A DNA stretch of 64,000 nt from Sulfurospirillum barnesii SES-3 (GCF_000265295.1 NC_018002.1:558001-622000); one strand, 5' to 3'. Positions 37,986 through 48,120 are shown, counted from the first letter of the stretch. Made by a program: numbers and translations. The notes: generated from the sequence alone by a model not told the origin.

Positions 37986-39508
37986 TTTGATTCCTCATCT
38001 TTTTGTGTTTGTTCATCGGTGTCATTGAGTGGCTTCATGGCTGGAAAAAGAATAACATCTTTAATGGATGCTTCATTCGTGAGTAGCATCGTAAGCCTAT
38101 CAATGCCTAAACCTTGTCCCGCTGTTGGCGGTAAGCCATAACCAAGTGCGTGAACATAGTCTTCATCCATTTCGTGGGCTTCATCATCCCCTGCATTTTT
38201 GGCTTGTAACTGTTTTGCAAATCGTTCGTATTGATCAATAGGATCATTAAGTTCGTTAAATCCATTGGCGATTTCTCGCCCTGCAATAAAGAGCTCAAAA
38301 CGCTCAGCAATATTAGGATTACTTTCACTTCTTCGTGCCAATGGGCTAATTTCAATGGGATAATCAATAATAAACGTTGGATCAATGAGTTTTTCTTCAA
38401 CAAAGAGATCAAACAGTTCTTCATAGAGTTTACCCAATGTCAATTTAGATTCAACGCTAAATCCTTGACTTTGAATATACGCAATAATTTTTTGGCAATC
38501 CTCTAAAATTTCATCGGGGATGCCTCCAATTTCACTAAGGGCCGCTCTAAAAGCGATTTTGCGGAATGGTTTTGAAAAATCAATCTCCATTTCGCCATAA
38601 GGAAGCTTACGTGGAAGTTTGAGCTTTTTTAAGAGCACATCAAACATCTCTTCGGTTAAACGCATCAAATCATGATAGTTGTGGTATGCCCAATAAAATT
38701 CAATCATCGTAAATTCGGGGTTATGGGTTTGATCCATCCCTTCGTTTCTAAAGTTACGGTTGATTTCAAAAACCGCTTCAAAACCACCAACAACAAGACG
38801 TTTGAGATAAAGCTCAGGTGCAATTCTAAGGTAACGATCAATACCTAAGGCATTATGATGGGTGACAAAAGGTTTAGCATTAGCTCCCCCTGCAATAGGA
38901 TGCATCATTGGGGTTTCAACTTCTAAAAAGTCACGCTCTTCAAAAAAGTGGCGGATTTCACTGACAATTTTACTTCTGATCTTAAAGGTTTTGCGAACAT
39001 CTGCGTTCATAATCATATCAAGATAGCGTTTGCGGTATCTAAGCTCTTTATCTTGCAATCCGTGAAATTTTTCAGGCAGAGGAATAATAGATTTTGTTGC
39101 GACCTCCATGACCTTTACATGTAAAGAGAGTTCACCCGTTTTTGTAACAAAAGGAAAGCCTGTTACACTGATAATATCACCCACTTCAACCAGTTTTTTT
39201 GCTTCATCAAACCATGCTTCACCAATGGATTCACGGCTAAAATAGATTTGCACAACACCGTGTTCGTCTTCGATTTTTGCAAAAGCAGCTTTGCCCATAT
39301 GGCGCAAAAATTTGATACGACCTACAATGGTATTGCTTTTATGTTCATCACGCTTTAATTCACTCTCAATCACATACGCATAACACTCCAAAAACTCTTT
39401 TGTGCTGGTATCTTTTGTAATGTTGTGTCGATAAGGATTGCGGCCTAATGCATGGAGCGCTTTTCCTTTTTCGATGCGTTGCTGTTGGTATTGGTCTTGA
39501 AATATCAA
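37982..39508 (-). CDS. lysS: Lysyl-tRNA synthetase (class II)
   Basis: 508 aa. N-terminal OB-fold anticodon domain, then class II motifs: motif 2 '[22 protein letters not shown]' and motif 3 [12 protein letters not shown]. The start is TTG at 39508 with GAGGA 7 bases before it, giving [18 protein letters not shown]; an in-frame ATG at 39553 would overlap fur and add 15 atypical residues. Palindrome at 39115 encodes LHVK. Confidence 0.96.
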   Translation of the reverse strand: MIFQDQYQQQRIEKGKALHALGRNPYRHNITKDTSTKEFLECYAYVIESELKRDEHKSNTIVGRIKFLRHMGKAAFAKIEDEHGVVQIYFSRESIGEAWFDEAKKLVEVGDIISVTGFPFVTKTGELSLHVKVMEVATKSIIPLPEKFHGLQDKELRYRKRYLDMIMNADVRKTFKIRSKIVSEIRHFFEERDFLEVETPMMHPIAGGANAKPFVTHHNALGIDRYLRIAPELYLKRLVVGGFEAVFEINRNFRNEGMDQTHNPEFTMIEFYWAYHNYHDLMRLTEEMFDVLLKKLKLPRKLPYGEMEIDFSKPFRKIAFRAALSEIGGIPDEILEDCQKIIAYIQSQGFSVESKLTLGKLYEELFDLFVEEKLIDPTFIIDYPIEISPLARRSESNPNIAERFELFIAGREIANGFNELNDPIDQYERFAKQLQAKNAGDDEAHEMDEDYVHALGYGLPPTAGQGLGIDRLTMLLTNEASIKDVILFPAMKPLNDTDEQTQKDEESK

Positions 39509-39525
39509 AATAGTATCCTCTTTTC

Positions 39526-39996
39526 CTAATGGTTGCTGTTTTCTTTGGAACATCTTTCACACAATCCACGTAATTGCATTAAATGACTGGTGATGTGAAA
39601 ATTATGTACTTTTGCAATGTCCATTTGCAATTGTTCAATTTTTTCATTTTGAAACTCAATAATGAGCCCACAACTTTTACAAATCATATGATCATGGTGG
39701 GGTTTATTGGCTAACTCAAATTTTTTGCCTGCCACACCAAAAGAGATTGACGTGACCATATGAGACTCTTCCAAAAGATTGAGTGTGCGGTAGACCGTTG
39801 CAATACCAATATTCAGTTCAGGGTATTTCGTCTTAAGATAAATATAAAGATCCTCAGGCGTAAAATGCTCATTTTGTTCGTACAGTGTTTTTAAAATCAC
39901 TTCACGTTGTTTGGTAAACTTAAGTTTGTTTTGTTTTAATAACTCTTTAAACGTTGAGAGTAAGGCAGTGTATTCGATGTTTTCAAATTTACTCAT
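39526..39996 (-). CDS. fur: Ferric uptake regulator Fur
   Basis: 156-aa metal-dependent repressor. Winged helix with [13 protein letters not shown] and '[14 protein letters not shown]', metal region [18 protein letters not shown] and a second CERC zinc pair. Position directly before lysS-glyA is the conserved Campylobacterota order, which supports Fur rather than PerR; the N-terminal '[12 protein letters not shown]' also fits Fur. Confidence 0.92.
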   Translation of the reverse strand: MSKFENIEYTALLSTFKELLKQNKLKFTKQREVILKTLYEQNEHFTPEDLYIYLKTKYPELNIGIATVYRTLNLLEESHMVTSISFGVAGKKFELANKPHHDHMICKSCGLIIEFQNEKIEQLQMDIAKVHNFHITSHLMQLRGLCERCSKENSNH

Positions 39997-40011
39997 GATG
40001 ATTGCCCCTTT

Positions 40012-40545
40012 TTAAGGATTTATTTTCTCTTTGGCTTGAATGCTCTCCAACATGGTATTCGCATCAAGTTTGACAATAGTCTGTCCCGCTTCCAAAAAGA
40101 GTGGGAACATCATACTCTGTGTTACATAAGGTTCAATACGTGATTTGATAAATTCAATATTATTTAAAGCTACAGCTAAGACAGAAAAGACAAGAAAGAT
40201 TTTGATGCTTCCTACCGCAAAACCTGCTAATTTATCAATAGCCCCAAGACCACTTAGATTAATAATGTGCGAAACAAGGTATCCTAAAAAAAGTGCGCTA
40301 ACCCAAAAAAGAATAAGCACAGCGATAAAACCAAAAAGGTATAAGGATGCTTTATTGCTAAACGCAAACAGATGTGCATGAATGAGCTCTCCTGCTTCTG
40401 CTGCATAGCGTGATGCAAAATAAATACCACCCACAATGCCAAAAAGTCCAAAGACCTCTTTGACAAAACCATTAAGAATGCCCTTGATTCCTAAGATAAG
40501 GATTAACGCCAACGAAATAATATCGAACATGGAAACAGGTGTCAT
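40012..40545 (-). CDS. cvpA: CvpA family membrane protein
   Basis: 177 aa with four hydrophobic segments (about 5-25, 30-48, 65-88, 103-125). 'DIISLALILILGIKGILNGFVKE' at the start and a central G-x-x-D-K-LAG turn (GLGAIDKLAGFAVG) are typical of CvpA, the colicin V production/envelope-homeostasis family. Precedes fur by 15 bp and follows the diguanylate cyclase with no gap. Confidence 0.88.
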   Translation of the reverse strand: MTPVSMFDIISLALILILGIKGILNGFVKEVFGLFGIVGGIYFASRYAAEAGELIHAHLFAFSNKASLYLFGFIAVLILFWVSALFLGYLVSHIINLSGLGAIDKLAGFAVGSIKIFLVFSVLAVALNNIEFIKSRIEPYVTQSMMFPLFLEAGQTIVKLDANTMLESIQAKEKINP

Positions 40546-41493
40546 TTACGAAGCACTCCTAAAACAATTTTTACCATTTCTTTTTGCCTCATAGAGTGCA
40601 GTATCGGCTTTCTCTAATATCTCATCAGCACTGATGTTGGATACATGGGAACAAATACCTGCGCTGAGTGTAAGGTGAATATCATGGTTTTTGTATAACA
40701 GCTTACTATCACTGGTCTCTTTTAAAATGCGCTCAACAATGTGTATCGCCTCTTCTTTGGAAGTTCGATTCAAAATAACCACAAACTCTTCACCCCCATA
40801 GCGATAAATACGGGTTCCTCGTCTTAAAGAGTTTTGAATAAGCTTGGAGAGGAAAATCAGTGTTTTGTCGCCTGCAATATGACCAAAAGAGTCGTTAATC
40901 TGTTTAAAATCATCTGCATCAAACATGACAAGATGCATATCAAGCTCTTTATCTTTTCCTGATTGGAGTACCTCTTCCAAATCTTTCATTAAAACTCTTC
41001 GGTTGTGTGTTTTGGTTAAAGGGTCAATATTGGATTCTCGCTCCAAACGCTCCACTTCTAGTTTAAGAGAGGAGATGGTTTCATCAGCAGCTTGAAGTTC
41101 TTGAAAAATTTTACCTTGAAAGTTCATAAAGGCTTCAAACACATGATCCGTATCAATGCGGTTATAATCTTTCTTGATAGCATCAATATTAATAGCCGTT
41201 TCATCGGAGATAGATTTGAGCGTATCGTTGGTTTTGACAAACTCCTCAAGTCCTTTTTTGACTAAGCCTAAGCATGTCTCACCGACGGTTTCTTCTTGGG
41301 GTGCCGTGGAAAAAAGGTAAGCATTTTTTTTAGAGAGTTCAAGAATCTCACTGTGTCCATTTTGTTCAAGAATTTCCAAGAACATATCATGGTAATATTT
41401 TGGATAAGGTGGAATTTCTAAGAGGTGAAGCTTTGTAAATGTCTCGTCTGCAATTTGAAAAACAAGTTGTGAAATATGATTGCTATGATTCAT
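40546..41493 (-). CDS. Diguanylate cyclase (GGDEF domain)
   Basis: 315 aa. The C-terminal GGDEF domain (about 150-315) is complete: 'MFDADDFKQINDSFGHIAGD' with the metal aspartate and YRYGGEEFVVIL active site. No RxxD inhibitory site is seen before it (RRGT instead), so product feedback is unlikely. The N-terminal 150 residues are helical with no recognised sensor and a coiled coil before the catalytic domain (LKLEVERLERES). First gene of the minus-strand run through fur to aroE. Confidence 0.9.
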   Translation of the reverse strand: MNHSNHISQLVFQIADETFTKLHLLEIPPYPKYYHDMFLEILEQNGHSEILELSKKNAYLFSTAPQEETVGETCLGLVKKGLEEFVKTNDTLKSISDETAINIDAIKKDYNRIDTDHVFEAFMNFQGKIFQELQAADETISSLKLEVERLERESNIDPLTKTHNRRVLMKDLEEVLQSGKDKELDMHLVMFDADDFKQINDSFGHIAGDKTLIFLSKLIQNSLRRGTRIYRYGGEEFVVILNRTSKEEAIHIVERILKETSDSKLLYKNHDIHLTLSAGICSHVSNISADEILEKADTALYEAKRNGKNCFRSAS

Positions 41494-41566
41494 GGCTACC
41501 TAATTATGTGATAATTTTTGATAGATTATAACGTGCATAAGCTGTAATCTTTGTAAAACACTCTGT

Positions 41567-42634
41567 TTATATACCCATATTATTTAAAAGTTCCTGTGGT
41601 TGTGTGGAATAGCGAATAGCATCTTCTTTACTAATCAGATTGGCTCTTAAATACCGCATCATGGATTGTGTTTGGGTTATCATGCCTGTTTTTTGTTGGT
41701 TGAGTTGCATTTGTGAATAAATTTGGTGCATTTTATTTTCACGAATAAGATTGGCAATGGGCGCATTGTTAATCATAATCTCATGTACTGCAACCCTGCC
41801 ACCGCCAATTTTAGGAAGCAAACTTTGGGAAATGACAGCGTACAATGACGTGGCAAGCATGGTTCGTACCTGAACTTGTTCTGCACCCTCAAAGCTATCA
41901 ACAATACGATTAATGGTTTGTACCGCAGAGTTGGTATGTAAGGTTCCCATGACCAAGTGACCCGTTTCTGCCGCTGTAATTGCGGTGCTAATGGTTTCTT
42001 GATCGCGCATTTCACCCACAAGAATGACATCAGGGTCTTCTCTCAATGAAAATTTCAACGCACGTGCAAAGCTTTTGGTATCTTCTCCCACATTACGATG
42101 AGAAAAAAGTGCTTTTTTATTGGTATGAATAAACTCAACAGGGTCTTCAATGGTAATAATATGGCGATGTTCATACAGATTAATTTCATTCAGAAGAGCC
42201 GCTAGGGTTGTTGATTTTCCACTTCCTGTAGGTCCAGTGACTAATATCAGCCCTTTTTCACGCATAATAATATCTTTAAAAATCGCAGGAGTATTGAGAT
42301 CATCTAAGGATGGAATATCAATGGGAATAATTCTAAAAGCAGCTGCTAATTCTGTGTTAATAGTGTAATAGTAGTTCGCACGAAAACGACCAATATCAGG
42401 AAACATGATAGCAAAATCAAGCTCCTTTTCCTCTTCAAGCTTCTTTTTTTGTTTATCACTAATGAGGGTATAACACATCTCTTCGATTGTATTCCCATCT
42501 AGTTTATCCATATCCAGAGGTACTAATTTCCCATCAATACGAATTTGAGGTTCACTACGGCTTACCAGATGCAAATCAGAGGCTTTGTACGCCACCACAT
42601 TTTTGAGCAGAGCTTTGATATTGATGGAAGCCAT
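41567..42634 (-). CDS. pilT: Type IV pilus retraction ATPase PilT
   Basis: 355-aa hexameric ATPase. 'KASDLHLVSRSEPQIRIDG' at the start, Walker A GPTGSGKST at 134-142, Asp box 'IITIEDPVEFIH', Walker B 'DPDVILVGEMRD', His box 'TGHLVMGTLHTNSA' and the C-terminal PIANLIRENK, a form of the AIRNLIRE retraction motif. PilU-like function is an alternative. No other pilus gene is near. gatC is 34 bp upstream on the same strand. Confidence 0.88.
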   Translation of the reverse strand: MASINIKALLKNVVAYKASDLHLVSRSEPQIRIDGKLVPLDMDKLDGNTIEEMCYTLISDKQKKKLEEEKELDFAIMFPDIGRFRANYYYTINTELAAAFRIIPIDIPSLDDLNTPAIFKDIIMREKGLILVTGPTGSGKSTTLAALLNEINLYEHRHIITIEDPVEFIHTNKKALFSHRNVGEDTKSFARALKFSLREDPDVILVGEMRDQETISTAITAAETGHLVMGTLHTNSAVQTINRIVDSFEGAEQVQVRTMLATSLYAVISQSLLPKIGGGRVAVHEIMINNAPIANLIRENKMHQIYSQMQLNQQKTGMITQTQSMMRYLRANLISKEDAIRYSTQPQELLNNMGI

Positions 42635-42668
42635 AGGTGTCCCTTCTTGTTTAAGTTATAGTTATAAA

Positions 42669-42968
42669 TTATTCAATAATTTTTGGAACAACAAAAAAAC
42701 CGTTTTCATGGTGTGGTGCATGTGCTAAAATAGTTTCGATGATTTTAGGATTGACATGTGCTTCATCGTCTCGAAACGGCGTTCCTCCACTGAGCGTTGT
42801 AAAGGTTATCTCTTCAGCGTTTAAATCAAGTTCATTAAGGTTTTCAACAAAAGAGACAATTTCACTTAATTGCTGAATAACACCCTCTCTTTTTTCATCA
42901 CTAATTTTTAATGAGGAGAGTTTTTCAAGTTTTATCAGTAATGTATTATCAATTTTCACCGTTGTCAT
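42669..42968 (-). CDS. gatC: Glutamyl-tRNA(Gln)/aspartyl-tRNA(Asn) amidotransferase subunit C
   Basis: 99 aa. 'LIKLEKLSSLKISDEKRE', then 'QLSEIVSFVENLNELD' and TPFRDDEA with a C-terminal GFFVVPKIIE are the GatC hallmarks. It stabilises the GatA amidase needed where no GlnRS or AsnRS of its own charges the tRNA. gatA and gatB are not in the window. Confidence 0.93.
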   Translation of the reverse strand: MTTVKIDNTLLIKLEKLSSLKISDEKREGVIQQLSEIVSFVENLNELDLNAEEITFTTLSGGTPFRDDEAHVNPKIIETILAHAPHHENGFFVVPKIIE

Positions 42969-43107
42969 CCTTAAATATTTTTAAAATTTGATTATAGCAA
43001 ATTCTCTTTTGTTGGATACTGAAACAATCAGAACGTGCCATATAATCTTTTTATATTTCTTGTGATAAACTTTGTCACATTTTAAAAAAACTGCATAAGG
43101 ATAGGGC

Positions 43108-43689
43108 TTGGGACTTAAAGAAAATATTCAGGTGGTTAAGCAAGAAATTAGCACCGAAGAGCAATTCCTTGAGGGAATGATTAAAGGGGAGCGTTTCTTT
43201 AAGAAGAATAAAAACTATATTTTTTCTGCACTCGCACTGATTGTTTTAGGCGCAGGTGGGTATAGTATTAACAGTATTATGATTGATCAGAAACTCAAAG
43301 CTTCCAATGAAGCCTATGCCATATTTTTAAAGGATGCAAATAATCTTGCAGCTTTAGAAACACTCAAGGACAAAAATCCAAAATTGTACATGATGTTTCT
43401 TTTTGAAGAAGCATTAAAAAAAGGGGATGTGGAAGCATTAAAAAAAGTAGCACTTTCTCAGGAAGACGCCATTGTGTCAGACCTTGCGACATATCAGCTT
43501 TCCCAAATGGATGGGAATACAACAGCGCAGGGTGCTTTACTCTCTGGGATGGTGTTTTTACATGAGGGATATGCGTTATTAAAAGAGAATAAGGTAGATG
43601 AGGCGAGGCTAAAATTTGCTCAAATTGATGTAAATTCACCCCTTAAACAGATTGCAAAAAATTTAGAACACTATCAAGGCTTAAAATAA
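43108..43689 (+). CDS. YfgM-like single-pass membrane protein with helical repeats
   Basis: 193 aa: cytoplasmic N-terminus, one transmembrane helix at about 37-55, then a periplasmic helical part of TPR type (pairs of helices around 'KLYMMFLFEEALKKGDVEAL' and 'EGYALLKENKVDEARLKFAQI'). Size, topology and position directly before a beta-propeller lipoprotein mirror E. coli yfgM-bamB. The start is TTG at 43108 with AAGGATAGGG just upstream. Family assignment is by architecture, not by a clear motif. Confidence 0.65.
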   Translation: MGLKENIQVVKQEISTEEQFLEGMIKGERFFKKNKNYIFSALALIVLGAGGYSINSIMIDQKLKASNEAYAIFLKDANNLAALETLKDKNPKLYMMFLFEEALKKGDVEALKKVALSQEDAIVSDLATYQLSQMDGNTTAQGALLSGMVFLHEGYALLKENKVDEARLKFAQIDVNSPLKQIAKNLEHYQGLK

Positions 43690-44699
43690 TGAGATACGCA
43701 AAGATTGTTTTTTCACTTTTGACTTTATTGTTGGTTGTCAGTGGCTGTGGTACAAAACGCCAATACTTTGAACCTGAATCTGTTTCGGGAAAGCTAAGTT
43801 ATGATGGTTCCTTGCCAGCATCTATTATGGACGCAGGCAGAGATGGCGCTACTTTGGAAAACGGACAAGTGCTTACCTCAAAAGGACTTTCATCGGTTAC
43901 CTTGCCCAAAGAGTATGTTTTTCTAGGTGAAAACAACGGTCGTTATATTGCAAGCTCACAATGTGGGGCATTGTTGGTTATGGATGCACATCAAAAAGTA
44001 TTGTTTAAAAAAGAGTGTGGAACCGCTGTGGCATCGGCTTCATTGAAGGGTAATTTATTGGCGATGGTACTTGGTTCTAATGAACTTTTGTTGGTTGATA
44101 TGAGTGATGGAAAAGAGTTAATGCATCTGACGCAAGATAATGTATTTGCCCTCGATTCTCGTATTGCAGCACCTTATTTTTTAGGGGATTTGATTATTTT
44201 CCCAACTTTAGATGGTAAATTGTTGATTGTGGACGAGCAAAGCAGAAAGCCTATTCGTGATGTTGTGGTCAGCAATGAAAAGTTTTTTGGCAACATTATT
44301 TATCTTCAAGTTTTGGGGGATCGTTTGGTCGCAGCCACTAAAAGCAAAGTGGTCTCTATTAGCCCAAAATCGATTAACTTTTTAGAAGCAGAAGTGAGAG
44401 ATGTAATTGTGCTTAAAAATCGTATTTTTGTCTTTACAAAAGATGGCAAAGTGATGCTAACCGATGCGGATTTAAAAGTGCTCAAAGATCGTAAATTTAC
44501 GTTTGCTACGTTTGCTGGAACCATTCATGGAGATTTTATTTATATGATTGAAAAAGGTGGTTACGTCATTGCAACCGATATTGACTTAGTATCGACCAAT
44601 GTGTATAAGCTTCCTGATGCCATTGAGAGCAATCTTTTTACAACTGAAGATACACTCTATTATAAAAACCGTTTTTTCAAATTAGACCGTAAACAGTAA
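43689..44699 (+). CDS. BamB-like beta-propeller lipoprotein
   Basis: 336 aa. Lipoprotein signal peptide with lipobox VSGC, lipid-carrying Cys at 20. The mature part is repeating beta-strand sequence of PQQ-propeller type ('GNLLAMVLGSNELLLVDMSDGKEL', 'DLIIFPTLDGKLLIVDEQS'). BamB helps outer-membrane protein assembly. It starts at the stop of the YfgM-like gene (one-base overlap), so both are one operon. Function is inferred. Confidence 0.7.
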   Translation: MRYAKIVFSLLTLLLVVSGCGTKRQYFEPESVSGKLSYDGSLPASIMDAGRDGATLENGQVLTSKGLSSVTLPKEYVFLGENNGRYIASSQCGALLVMDAHQKVLFKKECGTAVASASLKGNLLAMVLGSNELLLVDMSDGKELMHLTQDNVFALDSRIAAPYFLGDLIIFPTLDGKLLIVDEQSRKPIRDVVVSNEKFFGNIIYLQVLGDRLVAATKSKVVSISPKSINFLEAEVRDVIVLKNRIFVFTKDGKVMLTDADLKVLKDRKFTFATFAGTIHGDFIYMIEKGGYVIATDIDLVSTNVYKLPDAIESNLFTTEDTLYYKNRFFKLDRKQ

Positions 44700-44715
44700 T
44701 TGGATTTTGGGTGCC

Positions 44716-45048
44716 ATGAAAGAGATGTTAGAACGCATATGTCATAAGCAGGTCGTTTTTACATCTCTGGAAAGCATAGCCCCAAAAGTTTTAAAAAGCC
44801 GTAAAAAGCTTGCTATTTTCAGCGGTGTTGATAGAAAATCGTTCTATCACGCCATCTTTCAATGCGAGCAAAAAAGTCGATTTATCTCTCAACATGCAGA
44901 TGAACTACTTCATCTTTATGCTGCTTTGACGTTACATGTAAATCATAATTATAAGCACAAGCATCTGCTTTTAAAAGCTCCATTATGCTCAAAAGCAGGA
45001 GCATTGCTTAAAGAAAAAGGGTGGATTATTTACAATGACATTGTGTGA
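44716..45048 (+). CDS. Small protein of unknown function upstream of coaX
   Basis: 110 aa from the ATG (a TTG at 44707 is an alternative start). Basic and His-rich, no signal or membrane segment. The only motif I can see is 'KKLAIFSGVDRKSFYHAIF'. I do not recognise a family. It overlaps coaX by 14 bp and lies 16 bp after the BamB-like gene, so it is probably cotranscribed. A palindrome encodes LHVN. Confidence 0.65.
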   Translation: MKEMLERICHKQVVFTSLESIAPKVLKSRKKLAIFSGVDRKSFYHAIFQCEQKSRFISQHADELLHLYAALTLHVNHNYKHKHLLLKAPLCSKAGALLKEKGWIIYNDIV

Positions 45049-45658
45049 TATTGGAAATTCTAATGCTGATTTTTATCAGGATGGAAAAGTATGGACACTT
45101 TCTCATAAGGAATTTTATGCATTTACACCGCAAGAAAAAGTCTATTATATTTGTGTGAATGATGCGTTGAAGGAAAAACTTGAGCATAAAGCGCAGTTTA
45201 TTGATTTGGAACCTTATTTTGAGTTTGACACCATTTATCAGGGGATGGGTGTGGATAGAATGGCCGCATGCTATACCATTGAAGACGGGTTAATTGTCGA
45301 TGCGGGTAGCGCCATTACGGTGGATATTATGTCAGGGGGCATGCATTTAGGGGGATTTATTCTTCCTGGATTAAGTGCTTATGAAAAAGCCTATGCTTCC
45401 ATATCCCCCCGTCTTAATTTAAGTATTAACCCTAGTATTGCGTTAGATGCTTTGCCTCAAAGAACCCACGATGCCATTTCGTATGGGGTTATAAAATCTA
45501 TTGTAACGCTCTTAGAAGTTACATGTAAAGATAAACGTATTTTTTTTACAGGTGGCGATGGAAAGTTTTTTTCTAAATTTTTGAATCATTCTATTTTTGA
45601 TAGAACATTGATTTTCAGAGGTATGCTGAAAGTTATTAAAAATGCACATTTACAATAA
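45035..45658 (+). CDS. coaX: Type III pantothenate kinase
   Basis: 207 aa; first step of coenzyme A synthesis. Phosphate loop DIGNSNADF at the N-terminus, 'QGMGVDRMAACY', 'IVDAGSAITVDIM' and 'GGFILPGLSAYEKAYASIS' are the ASKHA-fold motifs of CoaX. Slightly shorter than most (about 240-260 aa) but no motif is missing. Palindrome at 45519 encodes TCK. Confidence 0.93.
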   Translation: MTLCDIGNSNADFYQDGKVWTLSHKEFYAFTPQEKVYYICVNDALKEKLEHKAQFIDLEPYFEFDTIYQGMGVDRMAACYTIEDGLIVDAGSAITVDIMSGGMHLGGFILPGLSAYEKAYASISPRLNLSINPSIALDALPQRTHDAISYGVIKSIVTLLEVTCKDKRIFFTGGDGKFFSKFLNHSIFDRTLIFRGMLKVIKNAHLQ

Positions 45659-45667
45659 AGGAACGAG

Positions 45668-46300
45668 ATGTTAACAGTAGCCTTGCCAAAGGGTAGAATT
45701 GCAGAAGAGACCTTAGAGATTTTTGAACAAATTTTTGGAACCACATTTCGTTTTGATGATCGCAAACTCATTTTAGAAGCCGATGGTTTTCGTTTTTTAT
45801 TGGTACGAAATCAAGATGTTCCTGCGTATGTATTGCATCAATCAGCGGATATTGGTGTCGTTGGTTTGGATGTGTTAGAAGAAAAAGATGAAGATTTACT
45901 ACGTTTATTGGATTTGGGCATTGGTAAATGTAAGGTGTGCGTGGGCATTCAAGAGGGAAAAGAGATTGATTACAGTGCGCCTGAGCTTAAGGTTGCGACA
46001 AAAATGACCCATATCGCACAAAAATATTTTTCTAAAAAAGCCATGGCTGTTGAGATTATTAAGTTGTACGGTTCCATTGAATTAGCTCCTCTTGTAGGAC
46101 TGTCTGATGTGATTGTGGACATTGTTGAAACAGGAAGTACCATGAAACAAAATGGGCTCAAAGTGGTAGAGACGATTTTGGAATCCTCAGCATACTTGAT
46201 TGCAAATAAAAACAGTTTTATTGAAAAAAAAGAAGAAATTACCTCTTTATATCATCAAATCCATACCGTGATTCAATCCAAAGCTAAGCAAAAAGCGTAA
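45668..46300 (+). CDS. hisG: ATP phosphoribosyltransferase, short form
   Basis: 210 aa; first step of histidine synthesis. 'TVALPKGRIAEETLEIFEQI', 'QSADIGVVGLDVLEE' and the PRPP loop IVDIVETGSTMKQNGL are intact. The regulatory third domain of the long form is absent, so activity should need a separate HisZ subunit, which is not in this window. Follows coaX by 9 bp; convergent with uvrC. Confidence 0.95.
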   Translation: MLTVALPKGRIAEETLEIFEQIFGTTFRFDDRKLILEADGFRFLLVRNQDVPAYVLHQSADIGVVGLDVLEEKDEDLLRLLDLGIGKCKVCVGIQEGKEIDYSAPELKVATKMTHIAQKYFSKKAMAVEIIKLYGSIELAPLVGLSDVIVDIVETGSTMKQNGLKVVETILESSAYLIANKNSFIEKKEEITSLYHQIHTVIQSKAKQKA

Positions 46301-46320
46301 GCTTGCCAACTCTTTTCAAA

Positions 46321-48120
46321 CTATTTTTTTAGGTTTGTAAAGAGTTTTGAGCCCAATTTTTTACCCAATGTAAGCATCAACTCTTCTTCTGAGGCTTGAT
46401 AAATGGCTTCAAATGTCCCAAAGTAACTTAAAAGTTTTTTAATGCTAGCGTCTCCAATACCTCCCATACTCTGAAGTGTTAAGGCTAAATCTTTGCTCTG
46501 TTTTTTACTCTGATGGTAACGAATGGCAAAACGGTGGGCTTCATCTCTAAGTCTTTGCAAAAATTGTAAACGCTTATCGTGAGGGGGGAGGGCAAGCGAC
46601 TGCTCTTTGGCATACAAAAGGTCGTGAGCGCTTCCTTTGGCACGGTGTGCTTTAGCATCGACTTTCTCTTTGGCAATGGCTAGAACATCCAGATGCACGC
46701 CCGCTTTTTCCAACAGAGTTTCTGCAAGTTTTCGTAACGTTTCTCCTCCATCTAGCACCCACAAATCAGGAGGTGGCTCTTTGGAAAAATCTGCAATACG
46801 GCGCTCTAACATCTCTTTCATTTGTGCGTACTCATCACGATAATGCAAGGCATAACGGCGGTAGCTTGATTTGCTAAATCCCTCATCCCAAACCACCATC
46901 GCACCCACAGGAGCAACCCCGCCTAAATGAGAATTGTCAAACACTTCGATACGTTTTGGAAGAGAATGAAGGGTAAAAAGGGATTGGAGTTGCTCAAGAA
47001 GTGTGGTACTGTTTTTTGTACGCTGTTGCATTAAAATCGCTTTTGCATTTTCCCGTGCTAAAGCAGTCAAATGCTCTTTTTCACCTCGTTTTGGCACACT
47101 AATAGATATTTTCATACCAAATTTTTCACTTAAAAAGGAGCGCATTGCGTCTGCTTCATTAAAAAAATCTGCCAGTAAAATGTTTTGTGCAAACGTTTGA
47201 TGCATAGGGTTATAAAACTCAAATAAAGCTCGCTGATAGAGCTCTTCTTTATCAAACCCATAGGCATTATGCATCATCGAGTGTGAGGTGGAGACAATTT
47301 TTCCATGACGAATAAATAGACGCATGATGACTGCTGTTTTTTCCATCATTTCAACTGCAAAAACATCATAATCTTCCAAGTTTAAAAGCTCCACATGCGT
47401 TACATGTAAAGATTCTTTGATGGCACGCATGGTATCTCGAAGTTTGGCTGCTTCTTCAAAATTGAGTTTTAAAGATGCCTCTTCCATCTTTACATGTAAA
47501 AGAGAAATAAGCTTTTTTTGGTCATTCAAAACTTCTAGTGCTTGATGGACAATTTTTGCATACGAAGCAGTGTCGATTTTGCCTTCACAGGGAGCAAGGC
47601 AACGTTCAATTTGAAAGAATAAACAGGCTTTTTTCCCTTTTAAACACCCCTTTTTTTGTACCAAAGGAAAGGTGAGATAAAGTGCATCTAAGAGTGCTTT
47701 GGCAGAACCTGAAAGCGGGCCAAAGTATTTGATGTTTTTATCATTGATGATTTTGCGTGTGATTTCAAAGCGAGGGAAAGGCTCCGCAAGGTTAATGGCA
47801 ATATAAGGATAGGTTTTATCGTCACGTAGTAAAATATTGTATTTGGGTTTGAGTTGTTTGATTAGTGAGTTTTCTAAAATTAACGCATCGTGTTCGCTTT
47901 GAACCACAATAAACTCAACACGTTCCACCTCGCTAATCATCTTTGCAATACGAGACGAAAGCAAAGGGGATGCTCTAAGCTCACCTGAAAAACGGAAGTA
48001 GCTCTTCACACGGTTTTTAATATTTTTAGCTTTTCCCACATATAAAAGCATGCCTGAGGCATTAAAAAATTGATAAATCCCCGCATTTTCTGGGGCATTT
48101 TTGAGGGTATTGGTTAGCAT
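46321..48120 (-). CDS. uvrC: Excinuclease ABC subunit C
   Basis: 599-aa dual nuclease of nucleotide excision repair. GIY-YIG domain at 1-95 (AGIYQFFNASGMLLYVGKA), UVR region 'ASLKLNFEEAAKLRDTM', RNase H-like domain with 'VFDNSHLGGVAPVGAMVVWD' and 'DLWVLDGGE', then helix-hairpin-helix 'LQSMGGIGDASIKKLLSYFG'. Two palindromes (47400, 47490) encode LHVT and LHVK around the UVR motif. Overlaps the DciA-like gene by 7 bp. Confidence 0.97.
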   Translation of the reverse strand: MLTNTLKNAPENAGIYQFFNASGMLLYVGKAKNIKNRVKSYFRFSGELRASPLLSSRIAKMISEVERVEFIVVQSEHDALILENSLIKQLKPKYNILLRDDKTYPYIAINLAEPFPRFEITRKIINDKNIKYFGPLSGSAKALLDALYLTFPLVQKKGCLKGKKACLFFQIERCLAPCEGKIDTASYAKIVHQALEVLNDQKKLISLLHVKMEEASLKLNFEEAAKLRDTMRAIKESLHVTHVELLNLEDYDVFAVEMMEKTAVIMRLFIRHGKIVSTSHSMMHNAYGFDKEELYQRALFEFYNPMHQTFAQNILLADFFNEADAMRSFLSEKFGMKISISVPKRGEKEHLTALARENAKAILMQQRTKNSTTLLEQLQSLFTLHSLPKRIEVFDNSHLGGVAPVGAMVVWDEGFSKSSYRRYALHYRDEYAQMKEMLERRIADFSKEPPPDLWVLDGGETLRKLAETLLEKAGVHLDVLAIAKEKVDAKAHRAKGSAHDLLYAKEQSLALPPHDKRLQFLQRLRDEAHRFAIRYHQSKKQSKDLALTLQSMGGIGDASIKKLLSYFGTFEAIYQASEEELMLTLGKKLGSKLFTNLKK

